Source of the DNA: Eublepharis macularius
Taxonomy: Eukaryota > Chordata > Lepidosauria > Squamata > Eublepharidae
Assembly (NCBI RefSeq): GCF_028583425.1
Contig: NC_072795.1
Span: forward strand, 9,261,001-9,325,000
DNA length: 64,000 bases
Reading direction: 5' to 3'
Shown here: piece by piece, positions 33,245 to 42,045 of the stretch
Position numbering within the stretch: the first letter of the stretch is position 1
How the letters are laid out: each line of letters opens with the position of its first letter
Made by a program: the position numbers and the translations under genes
Notes under the pieces: generated by a model
What the model was told of the DNA's origin: nothing
The model's database searches: none
Seen by the model: the letters and a program-made list of their open reading frames with translations, nothing else

Positions 33245-36200
33245 AAAATAGATCCCCCCCTGGTTTATATGGGTAGCGAGTATGAAAAGCGTTGGTCAAT
33301 CTAGGAGCATGAACATGTGCAGAGTTCACCCATTCATCGTAACCAGAATCAAAGTCCTTCCACCTAATGAGGTAAAAAAGCTGATTTCTCTTGATTTTAG
33401 AGTCCAAAATTTGTTGTACCTCATAGTGTATTTGGTCGTCAATTAAAGTTGGAATGGGTGGAGCTTTGATATGCCATTTGTTGTCGGTGGGAGCTCTCTT
33501 CAAAAGGCTGACATGGAACGTATCATGCACATGGCGAAGGTTCTTGGGCAATGTTACAGCGACAGTCACTTTATTTATTACCTTGCGCACAGGAAAAGGT
33601 CCTAAGAATTTCAAAGCGAGTTTGCGGCTTGTCTGAGCTAGCTTTAGGTTCTTTGTGGAAATATACACATGATCTCCTGGTTGTAATTCCCATGCGGCCA
33701 CACGATGGCGATCTGCGTACTTTTTGTAATCCAGTTTGGCTTTTTCAAGGTGTCTCTTAATGATAGTCCATTGCTGCACCGCCTCCCCCCACCATGAGGA
33801 TACATCTGGCAATTTAGAGGAATGGAGAGGGGGTGCGTCCAAAGGGAAGGGATTGAAGTGAGTCCCATATACAATTTTGAAGGGGGCTTCTCCCGTTGAA
33901 GCGTGTACACTGTTGTTATAGGAGAATTCAGCTAGAGGGAGAAGGTCCACCCAGTTATCTTGTTGAAAATTGATGTAGCAACGAAGGAACTGTTCTAATA
34001 TCTGATTTGTTTTTTCGGATTGCCCGTCGGTTTGTGGGTGGTGGCTTGAACTGATACCTTGTTCAATATTCAACATTTTCAAAAGCTCCCGCCAGAAGTT
34101 GGCAACGAACTGTCCGCCGCGATCCGAAATCACCTTGGACGGAAAAGAATGTAATTTTACGATGTGTTTTAGAAACAGATCCGCTAGTTTTCGAGCGGAG
34201 GGTATAGTAGTACAGGGGATAAAATGGGCTTGTTTGGAGAACAGATCTACCACAACTAAAATACAATTATGTCCTTTTGAAAGAGGCAGATCAGTGATAA
34301 AGTCCATGGAGATTACTTCCCAGGGCCTGTTCGGTGTTTCCAATGGTTGCAGGAGACCCGGAGGTTTCCCTTTTCTGGTTTTAGCGCTGAGGCAAACAGG
34401 GCAGGAACTAACGTATTGGGAAATGTCTTTGCGCATGCCCGGCCACCAGAATTGTCTTTGAACTAGGTGTAAAGTTTTCAGATACCCATAATGTCCAGCA
34501 GTGGGAGCATCATGACAGCGCTGCAAGATTTCCAACTTAAGGCTGTCCGGGACATAAAACTTGCTCCCAGCTAGCCAATCCCCCTGTGGGGATTGGGTTA
34601 GTTTGTTTCGCGGAGCTTTATTCCCCTCCTTCTCCACTTCAGTTTTAAGTTTCGATTTCCATTCTTGGTCGGCCGGGAGGGGCAGCTTAGCGCGGCTGCG
34701 AGTAGTCACCACGCCCCCAAGTTGCTTAGGCGAGAAGACCGTGTCGACAGTCTCCGCCCGCTTGCTCTTATGTTGGGGCATGCGCGATAGGGCGTCCGCC
34801 AAAAAGTTAGTTTTGCCCGGGAGATAATTGAGGGTGAAGTTGAATTTGGAAAAGAATTCTGCCCACCGCAATTGCTTGGCATTCAGTCTGCGGGGGCTTC
34901 GGAGGGCCTCCAAATTTTTATGATCTGTCCAGACCTCGAAAGGGTATCTCGCTCCCTCCAGCCAATGCCTCCAGTTAGTGAGAGCTGCTTTCACTGCAAA
35001 GGCCTCCTTCTCCCACACATTCCAATTCCTTTCTGCCTCTGAGAACTTTCTAGACAGGAATGCACAAGGCCGCAATTTCCCATCCTCCCCCTTCTGTAGC
35101 AAAACCCCCCCTATCGCCGTATCGCTGGCGTCGACCTGTACTATGAAGGGGGACTGTTCGTTGGGGTGGGAGAGGATGGGTTCCGTTACAAATTGCTTTT
35201 TTAGGCATTCGAAGGCCGTTTGGCAATCGGGGGTCCATTGTAGTTTAGCGGAGGGTTTTTTGGCTTGGTCCCCTTTCTCTTTGGTTTTCAGCAACTCTGT
35301 TAAGGGGAGTGTGATTTGGGCAAAATTTGCTATGAAGTCTCTATAGAAGTTGGCAAAACCCAGGAAGGATTGCAGTTCTTTGCGGGTGGTGGGTGTTTGC
35401 CAAGTCTGGATCGCCTGTATTTTGGCTGGATCCATTTTCAACCCCTCTTGTGAGATGCAATACCCAAGGTAAGTGAGTTCGGTTTTATGGAATTCACATT
35501 TGGACAATTTGATGGGCAGTTTATTCTTCATCAAGGTGGCCAGGACCTTTTGTACCATTTGAACATGTTCTTCCTCGGTGTCGGAATAAATTAAAACATC
35601 ATCAAGGTACACTACCACCCCTTTGTATAGAAATTCATGTAGAACTTCATTTATCATGGACATGAATACAGACGGGGCTCCCGTCAATCCAAAAGGCATA
35701 ACTAAGTATTCATATTGTCCGAGGGGCGTATTAAACGCGGTTTTCCACTCATCCCCTGCCTTGATACGAACGTGGAAGTAAGCATCTTTTAAATCTAATT
35801 TCGTAAAGATCTTACCTTGGGCCACGACGTTGAGAAGGTCTCGGATGAGCGGTATAGGATAGGCGTTGTTGGTGGACACTGCATTTAGTCCTCGGAAGTC
35901 CGTGCACAGTCTGAGCCCCCCATCCTTCTTTTTCACGAAGAGAACTGGAGCGGCGTGGGAGCTAGAGGCTGGGCGGATGAACCCTCGTTGGAGGTTGGTG
36001 TCGATGAATTTCCGGAGCTCCTCACGTTCATGGAGACTCATGGGATAGAGTCGTCCTTTAGGCAAGGAGGCTCCGGGTAAAATTTCCACCGCACAGTCCG
36101 TTCTTCGGTGCGGGGGTAGAGTATCAGCTTCCTCCTCCGAGAAAGCATTCAGAAAAGGCCAGTACGGTTCAGGTATTTGGTTGACTTCTTCTTGGGTGAG

Positions 36201-36713
36201 GAGGGCCTTTTCTTTATAAGTTGGGTCTTCGCCCCAGTTTTGATTCCAACGGTGATTTTTACAGTTGGCATGATTGAAGGTAATACATCCTTGAGCCCAG
36301 TCTATGTAGGGATTGTGATCACATAGCCATTTGCTGCCTAGAATTAACGGGTACTTGGCAGTAGAGCTGATGACAAAGGACCTCTTTTCCCAATGTTGTC
36401 CCATGCCTGTGATCACTGGGATGGTTTCAGTCGTGACCGGATTCATGTTGGTACCATCCATTTGTTCAAAAATTACTGGATTTTGTAAATCCCGAGTTGG
36501 TAAAACCAGTCCATTGACTAGAGCTGGGGCTATGATGTCTCTTGAGCAACCCGAGTCAATAAGAGCTTGCACCCGAATGTGCATTTTTCTCTCTGGGTTG
36601 ATTAAAGTCACTGGCATGAATAAAATGGACCCAGGTGGCCGGTTCCGTGCAGGGACGGGCTTGGGGCGGATCTGTCGTTTGGGCCCTTTTACGACAGATC
36701 CATCTCGTTTCCC
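33243..36713 (-). CDS. Pol polyprotein (protease, RT, RNase H, integrase, chromodomain)
   Basis: Expressed as Gag-Pol by -1 frameshift at 36707-36713. The frame itself is open upstream to 36986 but has no need of its own start. Seen in order: aspartic protease (ALIDSGCS, about 50 residues after the slip site); reverse transcriptase with YLDD near 35600; RNase H with VDAS, the KEAFAV Glu and WTDHKNLEAL; integrase zinc finger (H-H-C-C, about 34380-34510) and catalytic D, D, E (MDFITD, SDRGGQF, GQSEKTN, about 34305 to 34012); the GPF module (FLGPFPVRKV); and a C-terminal chromodomain at about 33285-33430 with Tyr, Trp and Phe in the aromatic-cage positions (YEVQQIL, IRWKDF). No stop interrupts it. 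The stop codon lies 12 bp before the 3' LTR. The chromodomain suggests integration guided by histone marks; that is family knowledge, not tested here. Confidence 0.93.
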   Translation of the reverse strand, partial: GKRDGSVVKGPKRQIRPKPVPARNRPPGSILFMPVTLINPERKMHIRVQALIDSGCSRDIIAPALVNGLVLPTRDLQNPVIFEQMDGTNMNPVTTETIPVITGMGQHWEKRSFVISSTAKYPLILGSKWLCDHNPYIDWAQGCITFNHANCKNHRWNQNWGEDPTYKEKALLTQEEVNQIPEPYWPFLNAFSEEEADTLPPHRRTDCAVEILPGASLPKGRLYPMSLHEREELRKFIDTNLQRGFIRPASSSHAAPVLFVKKKDGGLRLCTDFRGLNAVSTNNAYPIPLIRDLLNVVAQGKIFTKLDLKDAYFHVRIKAGDEWKTAFNTPLGQYEYLVMPFGLTGAPSVFMSMINEVLHEFLYKGVVVYLDDVLIYSDTEEEHVQMVQKVLATLMKNKLPIKLSKCEFHKTELTYLGYCISQEGLKMDPAKIQAIQTWQTPTTRKELQSFLGFANFYRDFIANFAQITLPLTELLKTKEKGDQAKKPSAKLQWTPDCQTAFECLKKQFVTEPILSHPNEQSPFIVQVDASDTAIGGVLLQKGEDGKLRPCAFLSRKFSEAERNWNVWEKEAFAVKAALTNWRHWLEGARYPFEVWTDHKNLEALRSPRRLNAKQLRWAEFFSKFNFTLNYLPGKTNFLADALSRMPQHKSKRAETVDTVFSPKQLGGVVTTRSRAKLPLPADQEWKSKLKTEVEKEGNKAPRNKLTQSPQGDWLAGSKFYVPDSLKLEILQRCHDAPTAGHYGYLKTLHLVQRQFWWPGMRKDISQYVSSCPVCLSAKTRKGKPPGLLQPLETPNRPWEVISMDFITDLPLSKGHNCILVVVDLFSKQAHFIPCTTIPSARKLADLFLKHIVKLHSFPSKVISDRGGQFVANFWRELLKMLNIEQGISSSHHPQTDGQSEKTNQILEQFLRCYINFQQDNWVDLLPLAEFSYNNSVHASTGEAPFKIVYGTHFNPFPLDAPPLHSSKLPDVSSWWGEAVQQWTIIKRHLEKAKLDYKKYADRHRVAAWELQPGDHVYISTKNLKLAQTSRKLALKFLGPFPVRKVINKVTVAVTLPKNLRHVHDTFHVSLLKRAPTDNKWHIKAPPIPTLIDDQIHYEVQQILDSKIKRNQLFYLIRWKDFDSGYDEWVNSAHVHAPRLTNAFHTRYPYKPGGDLF
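36667..36713 (-). promoter_or_regulatory. Programmed -1 ribosomal frameshift signal (gag-pol)
   Basis: Slippery heptamer G GGA AAC (36713-36707) lies in the gag zero frame (codons TCG GGA AAC). After a 5-nt spacer comes a perfect 11-bp stem, GGATCTGTCGT / ACGACAGATCC, around a 12-nt loop. The loop contains GGGC, which could pair with GCCC 8 nt past the stem and make an H-type pseudoknot. The gag stop TAA falls in the loop side, 8 codons after the slip site. GGGAAAC is the same heptamer used by the domesticated Sushi-derived gene PEG10. Confidence 0.92.
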
Positions 36714-39277
36714 GACTGGGGACTTTCTGGATTGACTTCTGCAGATGGGGAAGCGGGATCGTATTCCATAACTTCTTCCGCTTCCAGCCCTCTTTCTGAG
36801 GCTGGCCTTTGGGAAGCGCCGCGGCCTCTGTTTGCTCGTGGAGCTGGAGTCGGGCGTTGGAGCGCAGGGAACGGAGCAAGGGTTGGACGCCGTAATTGGA
36901 GCGGAGGTCTTTGCACAGGCCGGTAGGGGCATTGTGCTGCAAAGTGACCAGCCTGTCCGCATTGCAAACACAGCCCTTGTTGCCATCTAGCATCTCTCGC
37001 TCCACGGGTGGCGTAACCAGCTCCCCGAGCTCCCTTTTGTAAGGTCAATGGTTTTCTTTGTCCCGTTTGTTGTTGTTGCTCAACCAAACGGACTTCCAAA
37101 ATGCGATTTTCCACTTCGCAAACAAGTTGAATCCAACCTAACAGCGTAGGGGGATTGTCTTGCATGAGGGCTCTGTCCAAAAGTCTCGGATTAAGTCCTT
37201 GTTTGAACAGAATAATTTTTGTGGACTCCTCACACCTGGGGCACTTGGCAGCCAATTGTCGGAATTTCGTGATATAGTCTCTCGCTGCCATGTTGCCCTG
37301 CTTAATGGCCTGCAATTCTGTTCGGGCCCTGGTTTCCTCTAAGGGATCTTCATATTGTGCTCTAATAGCATCCACCAACCCCTGGAGAGTATCGAGTTCT
37401 GGGGCCCCGATATTATATAGTCCTACGTACCAGTTCGCTGCTTTCCCTTGTAAACGGGAGCCGAGGTGTTCAATTTGGCTGGCCTCGCTGCCGAAGAGGT
37501 GTCCCCACCGGTTGAAGAATTGCACGACTTGCACTAGAAAAAAGCCCAGTTTGGAGGGATCCCCATCAAAAGTGGCGTCTAGTTTCACCCAACCCATTGG
37601 GAGGTCTTGCCTCGGAGCCGGGGCTGGGTAGAAGTCCGCCGGAAGCCTCAATGGCACTTGAGGTATGAGGGGACCCGGTTGTGCTGGCGGTGGCCTCACC
37701 GGTTGAGCCGGGGGTGCCGGTCTCGGCTGGGCTGGTGGCGGTGCTCTCGGCAGGGCTGGTGGCAAGGCCGGAGGTGCTGGCCGTAGCGGTTGAGGTGCTG
37801 GCGGTTGAGGTTGATGTGGCGAAGTAGTAATCGGCCGCTGAGGGGTGGGTTGGTGGGGTCGCAGTGGTGTAGGTCCCATCGGTTGGGTCGGAGGCGGTCT
37901 TACGGGTTGTTCCAGTGGCAAACGTATCGGCTGCAGCGGCGGGGTTAGTTGTGGTCGAAGCGGAAGGGGCCGCAGCGGCGAAGGCCGAATGGGTGGAAGG
38001 CCGCGCGGGCTTGCCCCTCCGGGCGTTGTTGTTCTGGGAAGCGTCGGCTGGCCTTTTGGCGCTGGTAGACCATCTCCCGGAGGTTGCCCGACGGGAACAG
38101 TTTCGCGCGGTTGACCAGGGGCTCCCTCCCCTGATGGAGCCACGGGTGCTCCCGCTTGGTCCGGCCGGACCGTTGTCGGGGAAGTATGGGGGGGTATCAC
38201 CGGTGTATCACTTGGCTTTTCCTCCCCTTCCGTAGGCCTCTCAACGGGGGTCTCGTCTGGCGGCACATCCCCTCCCGTGATAGGAGGTTCGATGGGAGTC
38301 TCACCGGATGGCACAACCGGGTGGTCCCTTCTCGGTGGAGTTTCCCGCTGAGGGGGAAGTTCCTTGGGTTGTTCTCCCGATTCGCCAGGATAGGTGCCCC
38401 CCCCGCCGGTAGGCGACGACCGCTGCTGGACTTCCTCCATCGGATAGGAGATGACACTTTGAAGGGTAGCTATCTGTATCGCCATCTCTTCAGGAGACAG
38501 TCTTTCCCCTGCCCCCATTGAGGAAATTAAATGGATGGCGTGAGCCAAGCTTTCTTCCATATCCATCAGCTTAGCTTCTAATTGTTGTATACGACTTGGC
38601 CCTGGTTGTTCGCTCAGGGAACCTTCATTCGCTGTACTCACCGGGGAGAAAGGGCCCCACGGAGGAGGGTCCCCTTGAACTATTCGCGACCTCGCGGCTA
38701 GAATTCCCTTGGCCATACCCGTCACGGCCGAGATGCTGGTATCTACCGCATAGGTGCGACCTCGTATCTGCTCCCAACTTGGTTCAGGGACTTCCGTTGG
38801 CTCCTTCCACGGGGCAAGTTCGGAATAATCCCAACTCAGGGCGCCTCGGCGAGACGTGTCCCCCTCCATCTGCTCAAACGTCCTGTTCCAATATCGCCAT
38901 GGTTGGCTGCTATCTAGTTCCGGGACGGTTTCTAGGCTTCGGCGCCCGTCCATCGAGACTCGTGGATGGAGTCCACCTGCCCGGCGCTCTCTGGTTTCTC
39001 GGGGTCTGGCTCCCCACTCCGACGGGGTGGGCACCGAGATCAAGGGGAGAGCGGTTGCTTTCGGCCTTGCCCCGAGATTGCTTTCGGTCTCGTTTCGAGT
39101 ACTGAAGTCGATGAGAGGCAGGGTAGAAGTGGAAGCTCCGGTTCCGTTCCCGGTTGCTCCCAGCTCCTGGGAGTCTTGGGTTTGCACCGGTTGATTGTCG
39201 GGAGACGCATACGGATCAAACAAAGGATCCCTGTCCGGGACAACCTTGGATTCCGCTGGGCCCGACGCAGACATCAT
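36689..39277 (-). CDS. Gag polyprotein
   Basis: 862 residues from ATG 39277 (an adjacent in-frame ATG follows at 39274) to TAA at 36691-36689. Layout: an N-terminal region with a predicted coiled coil (IQQLEAKLMDMEESLAHA, about residue 230-260); a long Pro-rich linker (about 290-560, PPTQPMGP, RPAPPALPPALPRAPPP); the Ty3/PEG10-type capsid (about 570-720, TFDGDPSKLGFFLVQV, QGKAANWYVGLY, MAARDYITKFRQLAAKCP); and one CCHC knuckle (CLQCGQAGHFAAQC, about 765-780). It is longer than many Ty3 Gags because of the Pro-rich segment. The 5' leader is only 11 nt, so the start codon overlaps the primer site. Frame intact. Confidence 0.9.
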   Translation of the reverse strand: MMSASGPAESKVVPDRDPLFDPYASPDNQPVQTQDSQELGATGNGTGASTSTLPLIDFSTRNETESNLGARPKATALPLISVPTPSEWGARPRETRERRAGGLHPRVSMDGRRSLETVPELDSSQPWRYWNRTFEQMEGDTSRRGALSWDYSELAPWKEPTEVPEPSWEQIRGRTYAVDTSISAVTGMAKGILAARSRIVQGDPPPWGPFSPVSTANEGSLSEQPGPSRIQQLEAKLMDMEESLAHAIHLISSMGAGERLSPEEMAIQIATLQSVISYPMEEVQQRSSPTGGGGTYPGESGEQPKELPPQRETPPRRDHPVVPSGETPIEPPITGGDVPPDETPVERPTEGEEKPSDTPVIPPHTSPTTVRPDQAGAPVAPSGEGAPGQPRETVPVGQPPGDGLPAPKGQPTLPRTTTPGGASPRGLPPIRPSPLRPLPLRPQLTPPLQPIRLPLEQPVRPPPTQPMGPTPLRPHQPTPQRPITTSPHQPQPPAPQPLRPAPPALPPALPRAPPPAQPRPAPPAQPVRPPPAQPGPLIPQVPLRLPADFYPAPAPRQDLPMGWVKLDATFDGDPSKLGFFLVQVVQFFNRWGHLFGSEASQIEHLGSRLQGKAANWYVGLYNIGAPELDTLQGLVDAIRAQYEDPLEETRARTELQAIKQGNMAARDYITKFRQLAAKCPRCEESTKIILFKQGLNPRLLDRALMQDNPPTLLGWIQLVCEVENRILEVRLVEQQQQTGQRKPLTLQKGARGAGYATRGARDARWQQGLCLQCGQAGHFAAQCPYRPVQRPPLQLRRPTLAPFPALQRPTPAPRANRGRGASQRPASERGLEAEEVMEYDPASPSAEVNPESPQSGNEMDLS

Positions 39278-39286
39278 TGGTAACAA
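39274..39286 (-). promoter_or_regulatory. Self-complementary primer-binding site (Tf1/Sushi type)
   Basis: Two nucleotides after the 5' LTR the element strand reads TTGTTACCAATGA (39286-39274). There is no TGG start as expected for a tRNA primer. The exact 13-nt complement TCATTGGTAACAA occurs once in each LTR on the same strand (39450-39438 in the 5' LTR). A transcript starting there could fold back and prime its own reverse transcription. The site also contains both candidate gag ATGs (39277 and 39274). Confidence 0.82.
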
Positions 39287-39288
39287 AA

Positions 39289-39702
39289 TGTCAGACTGTG
39301 GCTAAATAAGGTACTCTCTGCAAGATTCCCTTTAGAAGCAAGAATAAGTCCAATGTCTGGCAAAGGAAGCTTTATTGCAGAAAAGGTCCATTATAGTCCA
39401 CTGTCCTGAATAGGAGACTCAGGATGGTACATGATCATTGTTACCAATGAAGAGCAAGCATAGGATACAGAGTAACAATACCCATCTGGAACAGCCTCCC
39501 CCCACAGTTCTCAAAACAACATCTTGCAGTCCTGGGAAGCTGCTCTCCTTCAAGGCCAATGCCTGGTGGAACGGTGTTAGACAAAACAGTCCTCTGGTGG
39601 GAATGCTGCCTGGGAACTGGTGCACCTGAGGAGAAAACACTTAAACACTAAAAGCATTAGAAAATGGAGTCAGTATAGTTAAGATATATACTGGACCTGA
39701 CA
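39289..39702 (-). repeat. 5' LTR of the Ty3/Gypsy element
   Basis: 414 bp. On the element strand the presumed RNA start (primer complement) is at LTR offset 253 and AATAAA at offset 327-332 (39376-39371). The order U3, R, U5 is therefore coherent. A weak TATTGT lies about 25-30 nt before the presumed start. Confidence 0.92.
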
Positions 39703-40580
39703 GACTGTGGCTAAATAAGGTACTCTCTGCAAGATTCCCTTTAGAAGCAAGAATAAGTCCAATGTCTGGCAAAGGAAGCTTTATTGCAGAAAAGGTCCAT
39801 TATAGTCCACTGTCCTGAATAGGAGACTCAGGATGGTACATGATCATTGTTACCAATGAAGAGCAAGCATAGGATACAGAGTAACAATACCCATCTGGAA
39901 CAGCCTCCCCCCACAGTTCTCAAAACAACATCTTGCAGTCCTGGGAAGCTGCTCTCCTTCAAGGCCTGACATTTCTCCTGACATTTCTGCCCCCCTTAAA
40001 ATAGATCCCCCCCTGGTTTATATGGGTAGCGAGTATGAAAAGCTTTGGTCAATCTAGGAGCATGAACATGTGCAGAGTTCACCCATTCATCGTAACCAGA
40101 ATCAAAGTCCTTCCATCTAATGAGGTAAAAAAGCTGATTTCTCTTGATTTTAGAGTCCAAAATTTGTTGTACCTCATAGTGTATTTGGTCGTCAATTAAA
40201 GTTGGAATGGGTGGAGCTTTGATATGCCATTTGTTGTCGGTGGGAGCTCTCTTCAAAAGGCTGACATGGAACGTATCATGCACATGGCGAAGGTTCTTGG
40301 GCAATGTTACAGCGACAGTCACTTTATTTATTACCTTGCGCACAGGAAAAGGTCCTAAGAATTTCAAAGCGAGTTTGCGGCTTGTCTGAGCTAGCTGTAG
40401 GTTCTTTGTGGAAATATACACATGATCTCCTGGTTGTAATTCCCATGCGGCCACACGATGGCGATCTGCGTACTTTTTGTAATCCAGTTTGGCTTTTTCA
40501 AGGTGTCTCTTAATGATAGTCCATTGCTGCACCGCCTCCCCCCACCATGAGGATACATCTGGCAATTTAGAGGAATGGGG
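39703..40580 (-). mobile_element. Truncated second copy of the same Ty3/Gypsy element (3' LTR remnant plus pol 3' end)
   Basis: 39703-39966 is an LTR lacking its outer TGTCA and the part equivalent to LTR1 33087-33223. A duplicated cctgacatttct follows (39965-39990), then the polypurine tract and the last about 195 codons of pol (stop at 39996). Homology stops at about 40579. Two residue differences from the intact copy are visible (NLQLAQ versus NLKLAQ; RLTKAFH versus RLTNAFH), so it is a distinct insertion or an older duplicate. Confidence 0.88.
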
Positions 40581-41203
40581 AGTCGCCTTGAAGAGCCAGC
40601 AGCAGAGCAGCAACAGATGTGGCTGCCTAAGGCAGTCCAGGCAGCAGCTAGGTTGTTAGGGGTGGGGCTAGGAGGTGGAGGCTGGGATTGGTGAAGGGAT
40701 AAAAGGGGAGTCCCCGCTACAAGCAGGGTGGAGAGTAATGAGTCAGATGAGAAGTGTGGAGAGATGAGGAGGAGACAGGAGTACCTTGAGAAGGCAGGGA
40801 CTGCAGTTAAAGGGGCAGTGGCTGACCCCAAACCCAGGGGCGCTACCAACCCAGAGGGGAGAGCGTCACAATCATATTCAAAACTTCTAGCCTGGATCGA
40901 ATTCTGTGGCAACACAAATACTATCTTACTCTCAATGCAACTAAAGATGCATAAAAGTCACCGCTCAGCCTCTGAATGTTTGTAGTTGTTTTCTGGATCA
41001 TTCCTGTTACCCCAACCCCACAGCTGGTCTACTCTTGCTGAAATCACTTCATCTCTTCTGGGTTTCCCACAGACTGCAGCAGGCTTCTAATGCATTGGCT
41101 CCTTCCTTCTCCTTCATGATTTTTACTCGGAATAGAAAAGGTATACCTTTGCTCTCCATCTTTAATCTATGTGACCGTGGTTGAGGCTGTGGCACCCTGG
41201 ACT
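40581..41203. other. Unclassified repeat-like sequence right of the truncated retroelement
   Basis: Contains a TATA-like ggataaaagg near 40697, followed by a purine-rich leader-like stretch and ending agcgtcaca near 40870. This looks like part of an LTR of another family. From 40871 to 41203 nothing recognised. Confidence 0.3.
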
Positions 41204-42045
41204 TGTCACAGCCCCCTTACCTGAAGGTGGATTGGTCACCAGCAGCAGGCGCAGGAAGCCCCTGGGATGGGGTGCAGCTCCAGCCAGCAGAAAGGGAAGG
41301 GAAAAGGGGGGCAGAGGGAGAGACCAGCCAGAGGCACGCTGCCCAACCCCACCCCAAAGGGCAAGAGGCACACACACACCTGCCCATGGTGCCAATGAGG
41401 GGGTAGAGGTATTGGAAATCGCTGCCCAGGCCCCAGGGGAAACCAGCAACAAAGGGAGCTGTCTGCACTCCAGGAGACCAGCCCAGCTCCTCGTAAGCAA
41501 AGGCAGAGGAGGCCACCTGGAAAGGCCTGGCCAGCCGTGCCCTGCAAGAAAGACTGAGGGAAGAGGGAGAGGAGGCACACCTGGGGGAAGCCCCAGCTGG
41601 GAGGCATTCACATACAGCCTCACCCTGCAGGAGAGGCCAGGAAAGCCAGGAGAAACTAGGGAATGAGAAGGAACACCTGAGGGCAGACACAGCTGGGCAG
41701 CGTCAGGAGAGAGAAGGAGCCTGGAAGGAAGGGAGGGGGAAGGTGGAGGAAACCCTATAAAAGCTGACTCGGGGGGGGGGGGTGTTTGTGGTGGGTTGTG
41801 TAGGAGTGATGGAGTGGAGAGAAGTGAGAGAATGCGAGGAGGCAAGTTGATGAAGGAGGAGGAGAGTAAGATTGGTGATGGGGTCAGGTTGAGCAGGCCA
41901 GTGAGTGGACTGAGAGGGAGCCGGGGTGAGGTATACCGCCCCCCCTTTCACAGAGCAGGGTCCTGCAGCATCCCTGACACCCCCCTGATGTTGGAGATAG
42001 GTGCACCGGCATGCTGCTTAGCAGTGTCTGCAGCAAGCCCTGACA
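41204..42045 (+). repeat. LTR-like sequence
   Basis: Starts TGTCACAGCCCCC, contains CTATAAAAGC at 41755-41764, a G run, a purine-rich leader-like stretch (gagagaagtgagagaatgcg) and ggtataccgcccccccttt, and can end at CCTGACA (41979 or 42045). No target duplication found. The long overlapping frames in it are compositional. Tentative. Confidence 0.3.

Larger units (their letters stand above)
32817..39702 (-). mobile_element. Complete Ty3/Gypsy chromodomain LTR retrotransposon
   Basis: 6886 bp on the - strand. Two 414-bp LTRs (TGTCAG...CTGACA) that I read as identical enclose one open Gag frame, one open Pol frame in -1, a self-complementary primer site next to the 5' LTR and a polypurine tract next to the 3' LTR. 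Domain order is Gag, PR, RT, RNase H, IN, chromodomain, i.e. a chromovirus of the Metaviridae (Sushi/Tf1-like branch). There is no env. Identical LTRs and uninterrupted frames indicate recent insertion and possibly present activity. No target-site duplication can be shown, because a second, truncated copy directly abuts the 5' LTR. Left flank is ccagg. Confidence 0.93.

Noticed and set aside
37845-39194. Several + strand frames opposite gag
   Set aside because: Shadows of the GC-rich gag coding strand; no independent evidence.
39286-39286. Gag start at the TTG upstream of the ATGs
   Set aside because: The frame is open one codon group further, but TTG at 39286 lies in the primer site; ATG 39277 or 39274 is the reasonable start.
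40391-40915. 174-codon frame overlapping the truncated retroelement
   Set aside because: A frame fused across the truncation point into unrelated sequence; no domain outside the pol shadow.
41162-41845. 227-codon - strand frame and several overlapping frames
   Set aside because: Low-complexity Pro/Leu/Ser composition within an LTR-like repeat; frames open in both directions; no homology seen.
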